DNA of 64,000 nt from Campylobacter sputorum (GTDB lineage: Bacteria; Campylobacterota; Campylobacteria; Campylobacterales; Campylobacteraceae), in NCBI RefSeq assembly GCF_002220775.1, contig NZ_CP019685.1, positions 62,001 through 126,000 on the forward strand, in the 5' to 3' direction. Shown piece by piece: positions 17,859-27,736 of this stretch. The stretch's first letter is position 1. The number at the start of each line of letters is the position of its first letter. The translations under genes and the position numbers were made by a program. The notes under the pieces are model-generated. The model saw only the letters and a list, made by a program, of their open reading frames with translations, made no database searches and was not told the origin of the DNA.

Positions 17859-19830
17859 TAATTCTAATCAAGAAGAGAGGAAATTTAATAAACAAAATAG
17901 ATATAAAAGACACAAAAAAAATCTTCAAAGACAGGTAAAAAATAGCAATAGCAGTAATGAAAATACACAAAAAGCTGGTCAAAATAATAAAGAAAATTTA
18001 GAAAATACAGCCTGCGATACAGCAAAAAAGAAAAAAAGACACACTAAAAAAAGCACTTCTAATATAAGATTAAATGGAAATGAAGAGTGGCAAGTAAATA
18101 TAAGCGAGGCTGTTGAAGCAAATGCGGCTATACATGATTTGCGTTTAAATCCATTAAAATATTATAATAATACAGAAAATACCGTTCGTATAACACCGCT
18201 TGGTGGACTTGGCGAGATTGGTGCAAATATGACTGTGTTTGAAACAAATACAAGTGCTATTATAGTTGATGTTGGAATGAGTTTTCCAGATGAAAATATG
18301 CTTGGTGTTGATATTTTGATACCTGATTTTGATTATATAAGAAAGATAAAAAATAAAATAAAAGGTATAATTATAACGCACGCTCACGAAGATCATATAG
18401 GTGCTATGCCTTACTTTTTTAAAGAATTTAAATTTCCTATATATGCTACACCTCTACCGCTTGGAATGATATCAAATAAATTTGATGAACATGGCTTAAA
18501 GGCTGAAAAATCTTACTTTAGACCCGTTGAAAAGCGTAAAATTTATGATATAGGCGATTTTAGTGTAGAGTTTATCCATATAACTCACTCTATAATTGAT
18601 GCTTCAGCTCTTGCAATTACTACAAAAGCTGGAACTATCATACATACTGGCGATTTTAAAATAGATCATACCCCAATAGATGGGTATCCAACAGATTTAA
18701 GTAGGTTAGCATATTATGGTGAAAAAGGTGTTTTGCTTTTAATGAGCGATAGCACAAATTCTCACAAAGAGGGTTTTACAAAAAGTGAAGGTAGTGTAGG
18801 AAATACCTTTGATGATATTTTTAGTAAGTCAAAAGGTAGAGTTATAATGAGTACATTTAGCTCAAATATACATAGAGTTTATCAAGCTATAGAAAGAGGA
18901 CTAAAATATAATCGCAAAATTTGTGTTATAGGTCGCTCAATGGAAAGAAATTTATTTACCGCAATGCAACTTAATTACATAAAAATTGACAAAAAGTATT
19001 TTATAGATGCCGATGAGGTTGTGAAATATCCAGACCATGAAGTTTTAATAGTAACAACTGGCTCTCAAGGAGAGACAATGAGCGCACTTTATAGAATGGC
19101 TACTGATGAGCATAAATACATAAAGATAAAACCAAGTGACCAAATCATCATCTCAGCTAAAGCAATTCCTGGAAATGAAAGTAGTGTTTCAACTGTGTTA
19201 AACTATCTTTTAAAAAGTGGAGCAAGCGTTGCTTATCAAGACTTTAGTGAAATTCATGTCTCAGGACACGCTGCAAAAGAAGAACAAAAACTTATGATAA
19301 GACTTATAAAACCTAAATTTTTCTTGCCAGTTCATGGCGAGTATAATCATATAGTAAAACATAAAGAAACTGCTATTTCATGTGGTATAAATGAAGCAAA
19401 TATCTATCTTATGAATGATGGCGATCAAATGGAAGTATGTGGAAAATATCTAAAGCGTGTTAAAACCGTAAAAACCGGTAAAGTTTTCATAGATAATCAG
19501 ATAAATAAACAAATTAGCGATAATGTTGTTATGGATAGGCAAAATTTAGCAGATGCTGGCGTTGTGATAATTATCGCACAAATTGACAAATCTCAGAAAA
19601 AACTCATAAAAACTCGCGTTATGAACTATGGCCTTACAAATGACAATCAAAACTCAAATTTAACAAAAGAGATGGAAGAAACGCTAATTCAATTTTTAAG
19701 CAATGTCAAAGATGAGGCCATGTCTGATCAAAAAATATTAGAAAACCAGATTCGTCAAGTTGTAAGAAAACATATATTTAGAAAAACTAAAAAATATCCT
19801 ATCATCGTTCCTGTGATTTATTTGATGTAA
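17833..19830 (+). CDS. rnj: ribonuclease J
   Basis: Metallo-beta-lactamase/beta-CASP nuclease for RNA decay and maturation. The metal motif is THAHEDHIGA (HxHxDH near residue 181), followed by GDFKIDHTPIDG, SDSTNSHKEG, the beta-CASP motifs and a C-terminal domain. Before the core lies a low-complexity, very basic extension of about 100 residues rich in Lys, Asn and Gln. Helicobacter pylori RNase J has a comparable extension. It starts within rsmA and is followed 9 bases later by kdsD. Confidence 0.92.
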   Translation: MEEKETITSNSNQEERKFNKQNRYKRHKKNLQRQVKNSNSSNENTQKAGQNNKENLENTACDTAKKKKRHTKKSTSNIRLNGNEEWQVNISEAVEANAAIHDLRLNPLKYYNNTENTVRITPLGGLGEIGANMTVFETNTSAIIVDVGMSFPDENMLGVDILIPDFDYIRKIKNKIKGIIITHAHEDHIGAMPYFFKEFKFPIYATPLPLGMISNKFDEHGLKAEKSYFRPVEKRKIYDIGDFSVEFIHITHSIIDASALAITTKAGTIIHTGDFKIDHTPIDGYPTDLSRLAYYGEKGVLLLMSDSTNSHKEGFTKSEGSVGNTFDDIFSKSKGRVIMSTFSSNIHRVYQAIERGLKYNRKICVIGRSMERNLFTAMQLNYIKIDKKYFIDADEVVKYPDHEVLIVTTGSQGETMSALYRMATDEHKYIKIKPSDQIIISAKAIPGNESSVSTVLNYLLKSGASVAYQDFSEIHVSGHAAKEEQKLMIRLIKPKFFLPVHGEYNHIVKHKETAISCGINEANIYLMNDGDQMEVCGKYLKRVKTVKTGKVFIDNQINKQISDNVVMDRQNLADAGVVIIIAQIDKSQKKLIKTRVMNYGLTNDNQNSNLTKEMEETLIQFLSNVKDEAMSDQKILENQIRQVVRKHIFRKTKKYPIIVPVIYLM

Positions 19831-19839
19831 AGGCATAAA

Positions 19840-20802
19840 ATGAGTGAAATTTTAGAAATAGCAAGAGAAGTTTTAAGGCTTGAAGGAAATGAACTTTTGC
19901 GCAATGCTGATATTATTGGAAAAGATATAGAAGATGCCATAAATTTGATAAATGATTGCAAAGGTAAAGTTGTAGTTACTGGCGTTGGCAAAAGCGGGCA
20001 TATAGGAGCAAAAATAGCTGCAACTTTGGCAAGCACAGGAACACCTAGCTTTTTTTTACACCCAACTGAGGCCATGCATGGAGATCTTGGTATGCTTCAA
20101 AGCGACGATATCATACTTGCCATATCATTTAGTGGAGAAAGCGATGAGCTTATAAACATAATGCCGCACATAAAAAGATATGGTAATAAAATCATAGCTA
20201 TGGCAAAAGATAAAAATAGTTCACTTGGTAAATTTAGTGATGCATTTATCAAAATTGATATATTAAAAGAAGCGTGTTCAATAGTGGCAGCTCCTACGGT
20301 TTCTACGACACTAACACTTGCACTTGGCGATGCGTTGGCTGTTTGTTTGATGAGAAAAAATAGTTTTAAAAAAGAAGATTTTGCAAATTTTCATCCTGGC
20401 GGAAGTTTGGGTAAAAGGCTATTTTTAAAAGTAAAAGATGTAATGCAAAAAGCACCTTTGCCTATCGCACAAAGTGATATTAGTTTAAAGTTAGCCATAG
20501 ATACAATGACACATGGTAAACTTGGCTCTGTTTTGCTAACAGATAAAAATGGAAATTTAGAAGCTATTTTGAGTGATGGTGATTTGCGTAGAGCTTTGAT
20601 GAAAGAAAATTTTGATATCAACGATAAAGCCATAAATTACGCTACTAAAAATCCAAAAGTTATAACAAATGCGGATATGCTTGCTTATGATGCATTAAAA
20701 ATTATAGAAGAGTATAAAATACAACTTTTAGTTGTTGTTAATGAATCAAATAAACCAATTGGCGTTTTACACATTCACGAACTAACAAAATTAGGATTAT
20801 AA
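19840..20802 (+). CDS. kdsD: arabinose-5-phosphate isomerase (KdsD/KpsF)
   Basis: Converts ribulose 5-phosphate to arabinose 5-phosphate, the first step to Kdo for lipooligosaccharide or capsule. A SIS domain spans about residues 30-180 (GVGKSGHIGAKIAATLASTGTPSFF, EAMHGDLGM, SFSGESDE, PTVSTTLTLALGDALAV). Two CBS domains follow (about 200-320), beginning at VKDVMQKAPLP and TKNPKVI. Its 320-residue length is typical. The next gene begins 3 bases after its stop. Confidence 0.9.
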   Translation: MSEILEIAREVLRLEGNELLRNADIIGKDIEDAINLINDCKGKVVVTGVGKSGHIGAKIAATLASTGTPSFFLHPTEAMHGDLGMLQSDDIILAISFSGESDELINIMPHIKRYGNKIIAMAKDKNSSLGKFSDAFIKIDILKEACSIVAAPTVSTTLTLALGDALAVCLMRKNSFKKEDFANFHPGGSLGKRLFLKVKDVMQKAPLPIAQSDISLKLAIDTMTHGKLGSVLLTDKNGNLEAILSDGDLRRALMKENFDINDKAINYATKNPKVITNADMLAYDALKIIEEYKIQLLVVVNESNKPIGVLHIHELTKLGL

Positions 20803-20804
20803 AA

Positions 20805-21575
20805 ATGCAAAAAATGAGGTTAAATAAATTTATATCTCACAATACAAGTTATTCAAGAAGAGAAGCAGATGAACTTATAAAAAACTCAAAAGTTAGTGTA
20901 AATGGTAGAATTATTAATGATTTTATAGAAGTTAGCGGTGAAGAAAAAATATGCATAAACGGGCGATTAGTAAAGCTTAAAAAAGATTTTACAATGATTG
21001 TTTATAACAAACCAAAAGGCGAGTTAGTAACAAAAAAAGACGATCGTGGTCGTCGCAAGATTTATGATAGTCTACCAAGCGGTTTTAGCAAATTTGTTAG
21101 CGTTGGGCGCTTGGACTTTGCAAGTGAGGGACTTTTACTATTAACAGACGCACCAGCTATCGCTAATGCATTAACAAACAGCGATTTGGAACGAGAGTAT
21201 TATCTTAAAATTAAAGGTGAAATCACAGATGAGGTTAAAACTGCGATGAAAGATGGCTTTTTTGCAAAAGACGCAACAAAGGGAGCTCATGCAAAAACTA
21301 CCATAAAATCGATGGAATTTAAGCCATTTATTGCATATGATATATTTGGTTCAAGTGGAGGATATACAAAACTTAGAGTGATGATAAATGAGGGTCAAAA
21401 TAGAGAATTAAGGCGATTTTTTGGTTGCTTTGATTTAGAAGTAATGGATTTAAAACGCGTAAGCTATGGCATAATTGAGCTTGGGATGTTAAAAGAGGGC
21501 AAATGGCGATATTTTACCAATAGCGAGTATGATGATTTAAGAGATTTTTTGAAACAAAATAAAGTATATTATTAA
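20805..21575 (+). CDS. RluB/RsuA-family 23S/16S rRNA pseudouridine synthase
   Basis: An N-terminal S4 RNA-binding domain (MRLNKFISHNTSYSRREADELIKNSKVSVNG) is followed by a RsuA/RluB catalytic domain. The catalytic aspartate is in SVGRLDFASEGLLLLTD. The C-terminal GYTKLRVMINEGQNRELRRFFG block is also typical. RluB (23S U2605) is likeliest, but RsuA, RluE and RluF are close relatives and cannot be separated by eye. ATG 20805 is used; a second Met lies three codons later. Confidence 0.85.
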   Translation: MQKMRLNKFISHNTSYSRREADELIKNSKVSVNGRIINDFIEVSGEEKICINGRLVKLKKDFTMIVYNKPKGELVTKKDDRGRRKIYDSLPSGFSKFVSVGRLDFASEGLLLLTDAPAIANALTNSDLEREYYLKIKGEITDEVKTAMKDGFFAKDATKGAHAKTTIKSMEFKPFIAYDIFGSSGGYTKLRVMINEGQNRELRRFFGCFDLEVMDLKRVSYGIIELGMLKEGKWRYFTNSEYDDLRDFLKQNKVYY

Positions 21576-21596
21576 TTATATTTTATAAGGTTTATC

Positions 21597-22070
21597 ATGA
21601 GTTTAAAAACAAACGCTGCTAGAATTTTAGATAACTTAAATATAGATTACGAGATAAAAGAGTATTGTGTTGATGAAAATCATTTAGATGCAGTGCATAC
21701 GGCTAGTAAAACTGGCATTAGTATAGAAAAAGTATATAAAACCATAGTTTGCAAAGCAGATAATGAGCATATAGTTGCTTGTTTGCAAGGCGATTTAAGT
21801 TTAAATTTAAAAGCATTAGCAAAAATTGCTGGGGCAAAGAGATGTGAGCTTATAAATTTAAAAGACATAACAAAAATAACTGGTTATATCAGAGGTGGCT
21901 GTTCGCCACTTGGTATGAAAAAACATTTTAGAACTTTTATAGATGAGAAAATTTTATCTCAAGAGCAAATTTGTGTAAGTGCTGGCATTCGCGGTAAGCA
22001 AATTTATATTAAACCAAATGATCTTATAAAAGCAACAAATGCCACACTTTGTGATATTACGCAAGATTAA
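21597..22070 (+). CDS. ybaK: Cys-tRNA(Pro)/Cys-tRNA(Cys) deacylase YbaK
   Basis: Trans-editing factor that hydrolyses mischarged Cys-tRNA-Pro. The 157-residue YbaK/EbsC fold shows VYKTIVCKAD, the KxxGAKRCELI segment and GYIRGGCSPLGMKKHF, with the catalytic lysine region in VYKTIV. It is last in the rsmA-rnj-kdsD run and ends 2 bases from the convergent proB gene, with no terminator visible between them. Confidence 0.85.
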   Translation: MSLKTNAARILDNLNIDYEIKEYCVDENHLDAVHTASKTGISIEKVYKTIVCKADNEHIVACLQGDLSLNLKALAKIAGAKRCELINLKDITKITGYIRGGCSPLGMKKHFRTFIDEKILSQEQICVSAGIRGKQIYIKPNDLIKATNATLCDITQD

Positions 22071-22072
22071 AT

Positions 22073-22849
<777 letters not shown>

Positions 22850-22872
22850 TTAAATTTATAAAAACTATAAAA

Positions 22873-23904
22873 TTATTTATTTTTTAAAATTTCAATTATA
22901 GCCCATTTAAGTTCATTGATATTAAAATTCGTGGCACTTGATATAGGCATTACAAAACATGGTTTTGAGTTGTCTAATTCCTCAAAATTTTGTTTTTGGG
23001 TAAAATTAAACTCTTTTAAAAAATCTCTGTATTTTTGCTCAAAATTGTCACAAGCGTCGATTCTTGTTATTGCAATTGCAAATTTTTTTTCATAAAGTTC
23101 TTTTGAAAATTTTTCTAATTCATGTTTTAAAGCATTGTATTGTTCGCTTAGCGTTTTATAATTTGCACTATCTATCATATAAAGCAATATTTTAGTTCTT
23201 TGAACATGTTTTAAAAACTTAAGTCCAAGACCTTTTCCCTCACTTGCTCCTTCTATTATACCTGGAATATCTGCTATTATAAATTTAGAATACTCATCAA
23301 CTTCAACCATACCAAGTTTTGGCGTTAATGTGGTAAATTCATAATCTGCGATTTGCGGCTTTGCGTTTGATATGGTAGAAATTAGTGTAGACTTGCCAAC
23401 ATTTGGAAAGCCAAGCAAACCTACATCGGCAATTAATTTTAACTCAAGTCTTATATTTAGCTCTTCGCCAGGAATTCCTGGTTGTGCATAAGTTGGGGCT
23501 TGGTTTATAGAGTTTTTAAAATGCACATTGCCAAGTCCGCCTTTACCGCCTTTTAGTATAAGTTTTTTTTCTCCCTCGTTTAGCATATCAAGTAGTATTT
23601 TACCGCTATTGTCATCATATACAATGGTTCCTGGCGGAACTATTAGAATTAAATCTTCTCCTCTTTTTCCTGTTCTTTTTTTACCCTCACCGCCTTTGCC
23701 ATTTGAAGCTTTTAGAAGTTTTTTTCCTTTATATTTTGCAAGAGTATGTGTATTATTATCAACTAAAAAGTATACATCACCACCATCACCACCATCACCA
23801 CCATCTGGACCGCCGAGTTCAATAAATTTTTCCCTTCTAAAACTTGATGCACCAGAACCGCCATTGCCAGATTTTATTTTAAATTTAACGCTATCAACAA
23901 ACAT
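22873..23904 (-). CDS. obgE: GTPase ObgE/CgtA
   Basis: Large-subunit assembly and stress-response GTPase. The glycine-rich Obg fold (residues 1-155) includes [10 protein letters not shown]. The G domain follows with GFPNVGKST near residue 166, DIPG for G3 and a G4 motif that reads TRID in place of the usual NKxD. No C-terminal OCT domain is present. The 343-residue length fits the family. An in-frame 9-base repeat encodes the Gly-Gly-Asp stretch. Confidence 0.92.
   Translation of the reverse strand: MFVDSVKFKIKSGNGGSGASSFRREKFIELGGPDGGDGGDGGDVYFLVDNNTHTLAKYKGKKLLKASNGKGGEGKKRTGKRGEDLILIVPPGTIVYDDNSGKILLDMLNEGEKKLILKGGKGGLGNVHFKNSINQAPTYAQPGIPGEELNIRLELKLIADVGLLGFPNVGKSTLISTISNAKPQIADYEFTTLTPKLGMVEVDEYSKFIIADIPGIIEGASEGKGLGLKFLKHVQRTKILLYMIDSANYKTLSEQYNALKHELEKFSKELYEKKFAIAITRIDACDNFEQKYRDFLKEFNFTQKQNFEELDNSKPCFVMPISSATNFNINELKWAIIEILKNK
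23775..23804 (-). repeat. 9-base tandem repeat inside obgE
   Basis: The unit CATCACCAC (plus strand) occurs three times plus CAT. On the coding strand it gives repeated Gly-Gly-Asp in the Obg glycine-rich fold. Units are multiples of three, so copy changes would keep the frame. Confidence 0.7.
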
Positions 23905-23966
23905 TTTTTACCTTAAATAAATTTGTCGGATTATAGCAAAAGTATTTGAATATTAAATTTAGAAGA

Positions 23967-23993
23967 AATAAAGCCACTCAAAGCGGCTTTATT
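23967..23993 (-). terminator. flagellin transcription terminator
   Basis: A 9-bp stem AATAAAGCC/GGCTTTATT with a 9-base loop sits just after the flagellin stop (minus strand) and before obgE. It separates the flagellin from the obgE-proB transcript. Confidence 0.65.
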
Positions 23994-24001
23994 TTGCATT
24001 A

Positions 24002-25507
24002 TTATTGTAAAAGTTTTAAAACATTTTGTTGAACAGCATTTGCTTGACTCATTGCATAGCTTCCTGATTGTGCAAGAATGTTAAATTTAGAGAAATTCGC
24101 ACTCTCGCTAGCAAAGTCAACATCTCTGATTTGAGATTCAGCTGATTTAACATTTACTTGAGTTACTGAAATGTTATTTAATGTTGATGTTATTTGATTT
24201 TGAACAGAACCCATATCAGCCCTAATTGCATCAAGGTTTTTAGTTGCAGTTTCAGCTATACTCATAACAGCCATTGCACCTTTCAAGGTTGTAACACCCG
24301 CTGTTTTATCCGAAGATACAAACTCAACATTTAAGTTTGCATTAAAGCCCATTGCTGAAGCTATATCTTTTTGTATAACACCTTTAATCTCTCTTAAAGA
24401 TACAGTTTTTTGTGCTGTTGCACTTGCTTTTTCAAAGCCGATTATTCCAGCTTTTCCACCCATATTTCCACCAGAAACAATTATATCATTTCCTGAAAGC
24501 CTAATAAGGCTTAAGCGACCATAATTTTCAGTTTGACCACTAATACCTGTTGTTTTGGCATCATCTCCTGCAAGACCTTCTATTTTTATACCCCTGCCAT
24601 CTCTTGAGGTTAAATTTAAGTGACCTCTACTATCAACGCTTGCTTCAACACCAGTTGTATCTTTAACAGCATTTATTGCAGCAACTAAAGCTCCTGTTGA
24701 GTCGTTTGCTTTATAATCTACTTTACCAATTGTAACACCATTTATTTTAAAAGCTGAAGTTGTTGCTCCCTCTTTGATTGCAGATTTACCAGTTGTTTGA
24801 ACATTATAAGTTGCACGAATTCCAGTTTTATCACTTGCTTTATTTATATTTTCAGCAAGTACCCCTATACCTGTTCCAACACTTGTTGAGATAACAGCAC
24901 TTTCTATCTCGTAGTCATTTACACCATCTGTATTTATAAACTTAATTTTAACTTCACTAGAAGCTGTAATGCTAGCACCTGTTTCAAATCTAGTTAAACC
25001 TATTTTATTTGATGTTGTAGCTCCAATTGTAGCTTTAACACTCTCATTTGAGTAAGCACCCACTTGAAACTCTTTGTTTATAAATGTTCCAGAAAGTAAC
25101 TTTTGTCCATTAAAGCTTGTTGTATTTCCTATGCTATCAAGTGATTCCATAAGACGAACAATATCGTTTTGTATAGCACGACGAGACTCAGTTGTTTGAC
25201 CATCTTGTGCTGCTTGAACCGCTTTAGCTTTGATAGTATCAAGAATTTTAAGTTGCTCATCCATAGCTTTATCGGCAACTTTTATGATACCTATTGCATC
25301 GTTTGAGTTTGCAATAGCTTGACCAAGTGAACTTGCTTGTGAGCGTAAGCTATCTGCTATTGCAAGACCAGAAGCATCATCTGCTGCAGTTTGAATTCTA
25401 AGACCAGAACTTAATCTACCTAAAGAGTTATCCAAACTTCTATTGTTTACAACGCTGTTAGTGTGAGCATTCATTGCTGCTATATTCGTGTTAATGCGAA
25501 ATCCCAT
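24002..25507 (-). CDS. flagellin (FlaA/FlaB family)
   Basis: Structural subunit of the flagellar filament. The conserved D0/D1 N-terminus reads [18 protein letters not shown] and [24 protein letters not shown]. The D1 element [22 protein letters not shown] is of the epsilonproteobacterial kind reported to escape TLR5. The C-terminal coiled D0 ends [12 protein letters not shown]. At 501 residues it is shorter than the roughly 570 of C. jejuni FlaA, with the loss in the variable middle (about 170-400). Only one copy is present here. The promoter upstream looks sigma-54 dependent. Confidence 0.92.
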   Translation of the reverse strand: MGFRINTNIAAMNAHTNSVVNNRSLDNSLGRLSSGLRIQTAADDASGLAIADSLRSQASSLGQAIANSNDAIGIIKVADKAMDEQLKILDTIKAKAVQAAQDGQTTESRRAIQNDIVRLMESLDSIGNTTSFNGQKLLSGTFINKEFQVGAYSNESVKATIGATTSNKIGLTRFETGASITASSEVKIKFINTDGVNDYEIESAVISTSVGTGIGVLAENINKASDKTGIRATYNVQTTGKSAIKEGATTSAFKINGVTIGKVDYKANDSTGALVAAINAVKDTTGVEASVDSRGHLNLTSRDGRGIKIEGLAGDDAKTTGISGQTENYGRLSLIRLSGNDIIVSGGNMGGKAGIIGFEKASATAQKTVSLREIKGVIQKDIASAMGFNANLNVEFVSSDKTAGVTTLKGAMAVMSIAETATKNLDAIRADMGSVQNQITSTLNNISVTQVNVKSAESQIRDVDFASESANFSKFNILAQSGSYAMSQANAVQQNVLKLLQ

Positions 25508-25564
25508 TTTAAATCCTTTTACTGTTTTTACAAAATGTTAATGTAAACTTTTGTTTGAATTAAT

Positions 25565-25584
25565 AAAGCAAAATATGTTCCATT
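25565..25584 (-). promoter_or_regulatory. sigma-54 promoter of the flagellin gene
   Basis: The minus strand reads TGGAACATATTTTGCTTT, matching the Campylobacter RpoN form GGAA-N6-TTGCTT with correct spacing, about 60 bases before the start codon. No sigma-28 CGAT-type box was seen nearby. Confidence 0.7.
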
Positions 25585-25646
25585 TTTTAAAATAGCAATA
25601 AAATACATTTATATTTCAAATTTATATTTAAAAAAGATAAACTAGG

Positions 25647-25652
25647 TATAAT
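25647..25652 (+). promoter_or_regulatory. -10 box of ccoG
   Basis: GGTATAAT, 53 bases before the GTG start of ccoG. Together with the flagellin promoter it makes a divergent region. Confidence 0.5.
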
Positions 25653-25705
25653 AAAAATATATTTATATATTAAATTTGTAGATATTAATTTTATAAGGAT
25701 TAGCA

Positions 25706-27076
25706 GTGATTTATTATACTAAAAAACGCTATATTGTATATGTTTTAATAGCTATTTTGTTTGTTTCTTTACCATTTTTACACATAGATGGTAATCATTT
25801 TTTTCTATTAAGTTTTGATAGAAAAGAGTTACATTTGTTGTTTACGAGATTTGATATGCAAGAGATGTATCTTATGCCTTTTGTTTTGATAACTCTTTTT
25901 TTAAGTATATTTTTCATAACAACTTTGGCTGGTCGTGTTTGGTGTGGTTGGAGCTGTCCTGAGACTATATTTAGAGTTATTTTTAGAGATGTGATACAAA
26001 CAAAATTATTAAAAATAAGAAAAAGCACTGCAAATAAACAAAGTAAACCTAAGTTAAATTTAGTAAAACAAATTATCGCCATATTTATATTTGCTTGCTT
26101 TGCTTTAATTGTCGCATCAAATTTTATGATGTATTTTATACCACCTGAAGATTTTTTTATTTATATAAAAAATCCTAGCGAACATGCTATACTTTTTGGG
26201 ATAATATTTTTTGTAACACTATTTTTGATATTTGATATTGTATTTTTACAAGAGAGATTTTGTGTGTATGTTTGTCCTTATGCAAGGATACAATCTGTAA
26301 TGTTTGATAATGATACCATACAAGTTATTTATGATGAAAAAAGAGGTGGAGTTATTTATAATGGCAAGGAAAAAATATCAAATAAGCCACTTGAAGAAGA
26401 GGCTGAATGTATAGGCTGTAATGCTTGTGTAAATATATGTCCAACACACATTGATATAAGAAAAGGTATGCAGCTTGAGTGTATAAATTGCCTTGAATGT
26501 AGCGATGCTTGTGCTAAAATCATGGATAAATTTGGTAAAAAAAGTTTGATAAATTGGACAAGCAAAAATGCTATTGAAAGCGGCAATAAAGTAAAATACT
26601 TAAGATTTAGAACTATTGGATATATTGTTGTTATATCAATTGTTTTGTGTGTTTTAGCTTTTATGAGTACTAAAAAAGAAAATATGCTTTTAAATATAAA
26701 TAGAACTACAGAGCTTTACCATATACATAAAAATGACAAAGGTGTGCGAGTAGATAATGCATATACATTTTTCATACAAAATACAAGCAAACAAGACCAC
26801 AAATACTATTTTGATGTAAATGATAGTAGGATTTCTATATCTAAACCAAAAAAAGATATTTATATAAAAGCTGGATCTAAAAGAAAAATTATAGTAGTTT
26901 TAAGCACAAATCAAGAATTAAGCAATAACAATAGATCAGATACTCCATTTGATATACTTATAAATGCCTATGCTGTTGATGATAGAAATATAAGTGTAAA
27001 TAGAAAAACAATTTTTGTATATCCAAAACAAAAAGTGATATTTAAGAAAATGAAAAAAAATCATGAAACAAGATGA
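25706..27076 (+). CDS. ccoG: cbb3 oxidase accessory protein CcoG (RdxA/FixG)
   Basis: Membrane Fe-S protein associated with cbb3 oxidase biogenesis and copper reduction. About five transmembrane helices and two ferredoxin-type clusters are visible: CIGCNACVNICP and CINCLECSDAC (about residues 233-270). CGWSCPE and CVYVCPYAR are other family cysteine motifs. A C-terminal immunoglobulin-like periplasmic domain follows the last helix. Translation starts at GTG 25706. The 3' end overlaps the TetR-family gene by 14 bases, an arrangement like C. jejuni Cj0369c-cmeR as I remember it. Confidence 0.88.
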   Translation: MIYYTKKRYIVYVLIAILFVSLPFLHIDGNHFFLLSFDRKELHLLFTRFDMQEMYLMPFVLITLFLSIFFITTLAGRVWCGWSCPETIFRVIFRDVIQTKLLKIRKSTANKQSKPKLNLVKQIIAIFIFACFALIVASNFMMYFIPPEDFFIYIKNPSEHAILFGIIFFVTLFLIFDIVFLQERFCVYVCPYARIQSVMFDNDTIQVIYDEKRGGVIYNGKEKISNKPLEEEAECIGCNACVNICPTHIDIRKGMQLECINCLECSDACAKIMDKFGKKSLINWTSKNAIESGNKVKYLRFRTIGYIVVISIVLCVLAFMSTKKENMLLNINRTTELYHIHKNDKGVRVDNAYTFFIQNTSKQDHKYYFDVNDSRISISKPKKDIYIKAGSKRKIIVVLSTNQELSNNNRSDTPFDILINAYAVDDRNISVNRKTIFVYPKQKVIFKKMKKNHETR

Positions 27077-27695
27077 AATTTCAACAAAAACGCAAAAAAG
27101 ACTAGATAGTATTTTAAAAGCTTCTCTTGATATTTTTTTACAAAAAGGGTATGCAAACACAAGCTTAAGCGATATAGTTTCACAAAGCGGCGGTTCGCTT
27201 TCTACTATTTATAAGTATTTCAAAAACAAAGAAGGACTTTTTAAGGCTATTTTAGAAAATGGTATCAAGAAATTTTATAAAGAGATTGATAAAAAAATAG
27301 ATTTAAAAGAAAATCTTAGTATAGAAGAATTTTTATATAGATTTTCTGATGTTTATCTTGATACTGTTTTAAACGATAAATCCGTTATGTTCTATAGACT
27401 AGTTTTTAGTGAAGCTGCTACAAAAGATATAAATTTAAAAAAGATTATGTATGAGTATGAGCTAACATTAATAAATAAAATTTTAGTTGATTTTTTAAAA
27501 AAAGAAGAACATGTCGATAAATTTATAGATAAAGACCTAGAATCCGTTGCTATGTCGTTTTGGTTTAGTGTAAGGGAGCCATTTTTATATAGAAAACTTC
27601 TTTTTAATCAAAATATAAAGTTAAAAAAAAGTGAAAAAGACGCGCATATTCGCAAGAAAATAAATATATTTTTGCACGGAAATTTAAAAAGTTAA
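27063..27695 (+). CDS. cmeR: TetR-family regulator, CmeR-like
   Basis: An N-terminal TetR helix-turn-helix (about residues 10-57; ILKASLDIFLQKGYANTSLSDIVSQSGGSLSTIYKYFKNKEGLF) is followed by a variable ligand-binding helical domain. The overlap with ccoG suggests the CmeR orthologue, repressor of the CmeABC efflux pump. However, no efflux genes follow; a terminator and the convergent purM do. The symbol rests on position and length (210 residues), so another TetR role is possible. Confidence 0.6.
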   Translation: MKQDEISTKTQKRLDSILKASLDIFLQKGYANTSLSDIVSQSGGSLSTIYKYFKNKEGLFKAILENGIKKFYKEIDKKIDLKENLSIEEFLYRFSDVYLDTVLNDKSVMFYRLVFSEAATKDINLKKIMYEYELTLINKILVDFLKKEEHVDKFIDKDLESVAMSFWFSVREPFLYRKLLFNQNIKLKKSEKDAHIRKKINIFLHGNLKS

Positions 27696-27698
27696 TTT

Positions 27699-27728
27699 AT
27701 AAGGGGATTTGTAGATAAATCCCCTTAT
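27699..27728. terminator. bidirectional terminator between cmeR-like gene and purM
   Basis: A 12-bp stem ATAAGGGGATTT/AAATCCCCTTAT with a 6-base loop lies between the two convergent genes. Confidence 0.75.
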
Positions 27729-27736
27729 GATATAGA

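Noticed and set aside
23775-23804. CATCACCAC repeats as a His-tag-like or CRISPR-like element
   Set aside because: On the coding strand they encode the Gly-Gly-Asp repeat of Obg; there are no spacers.
23528-23920. 130-residue plus-strand ORF rich in Pro and Ser
   Set aside because: It is the antisense shadow of the glycine-rich N-terminus of obgE.
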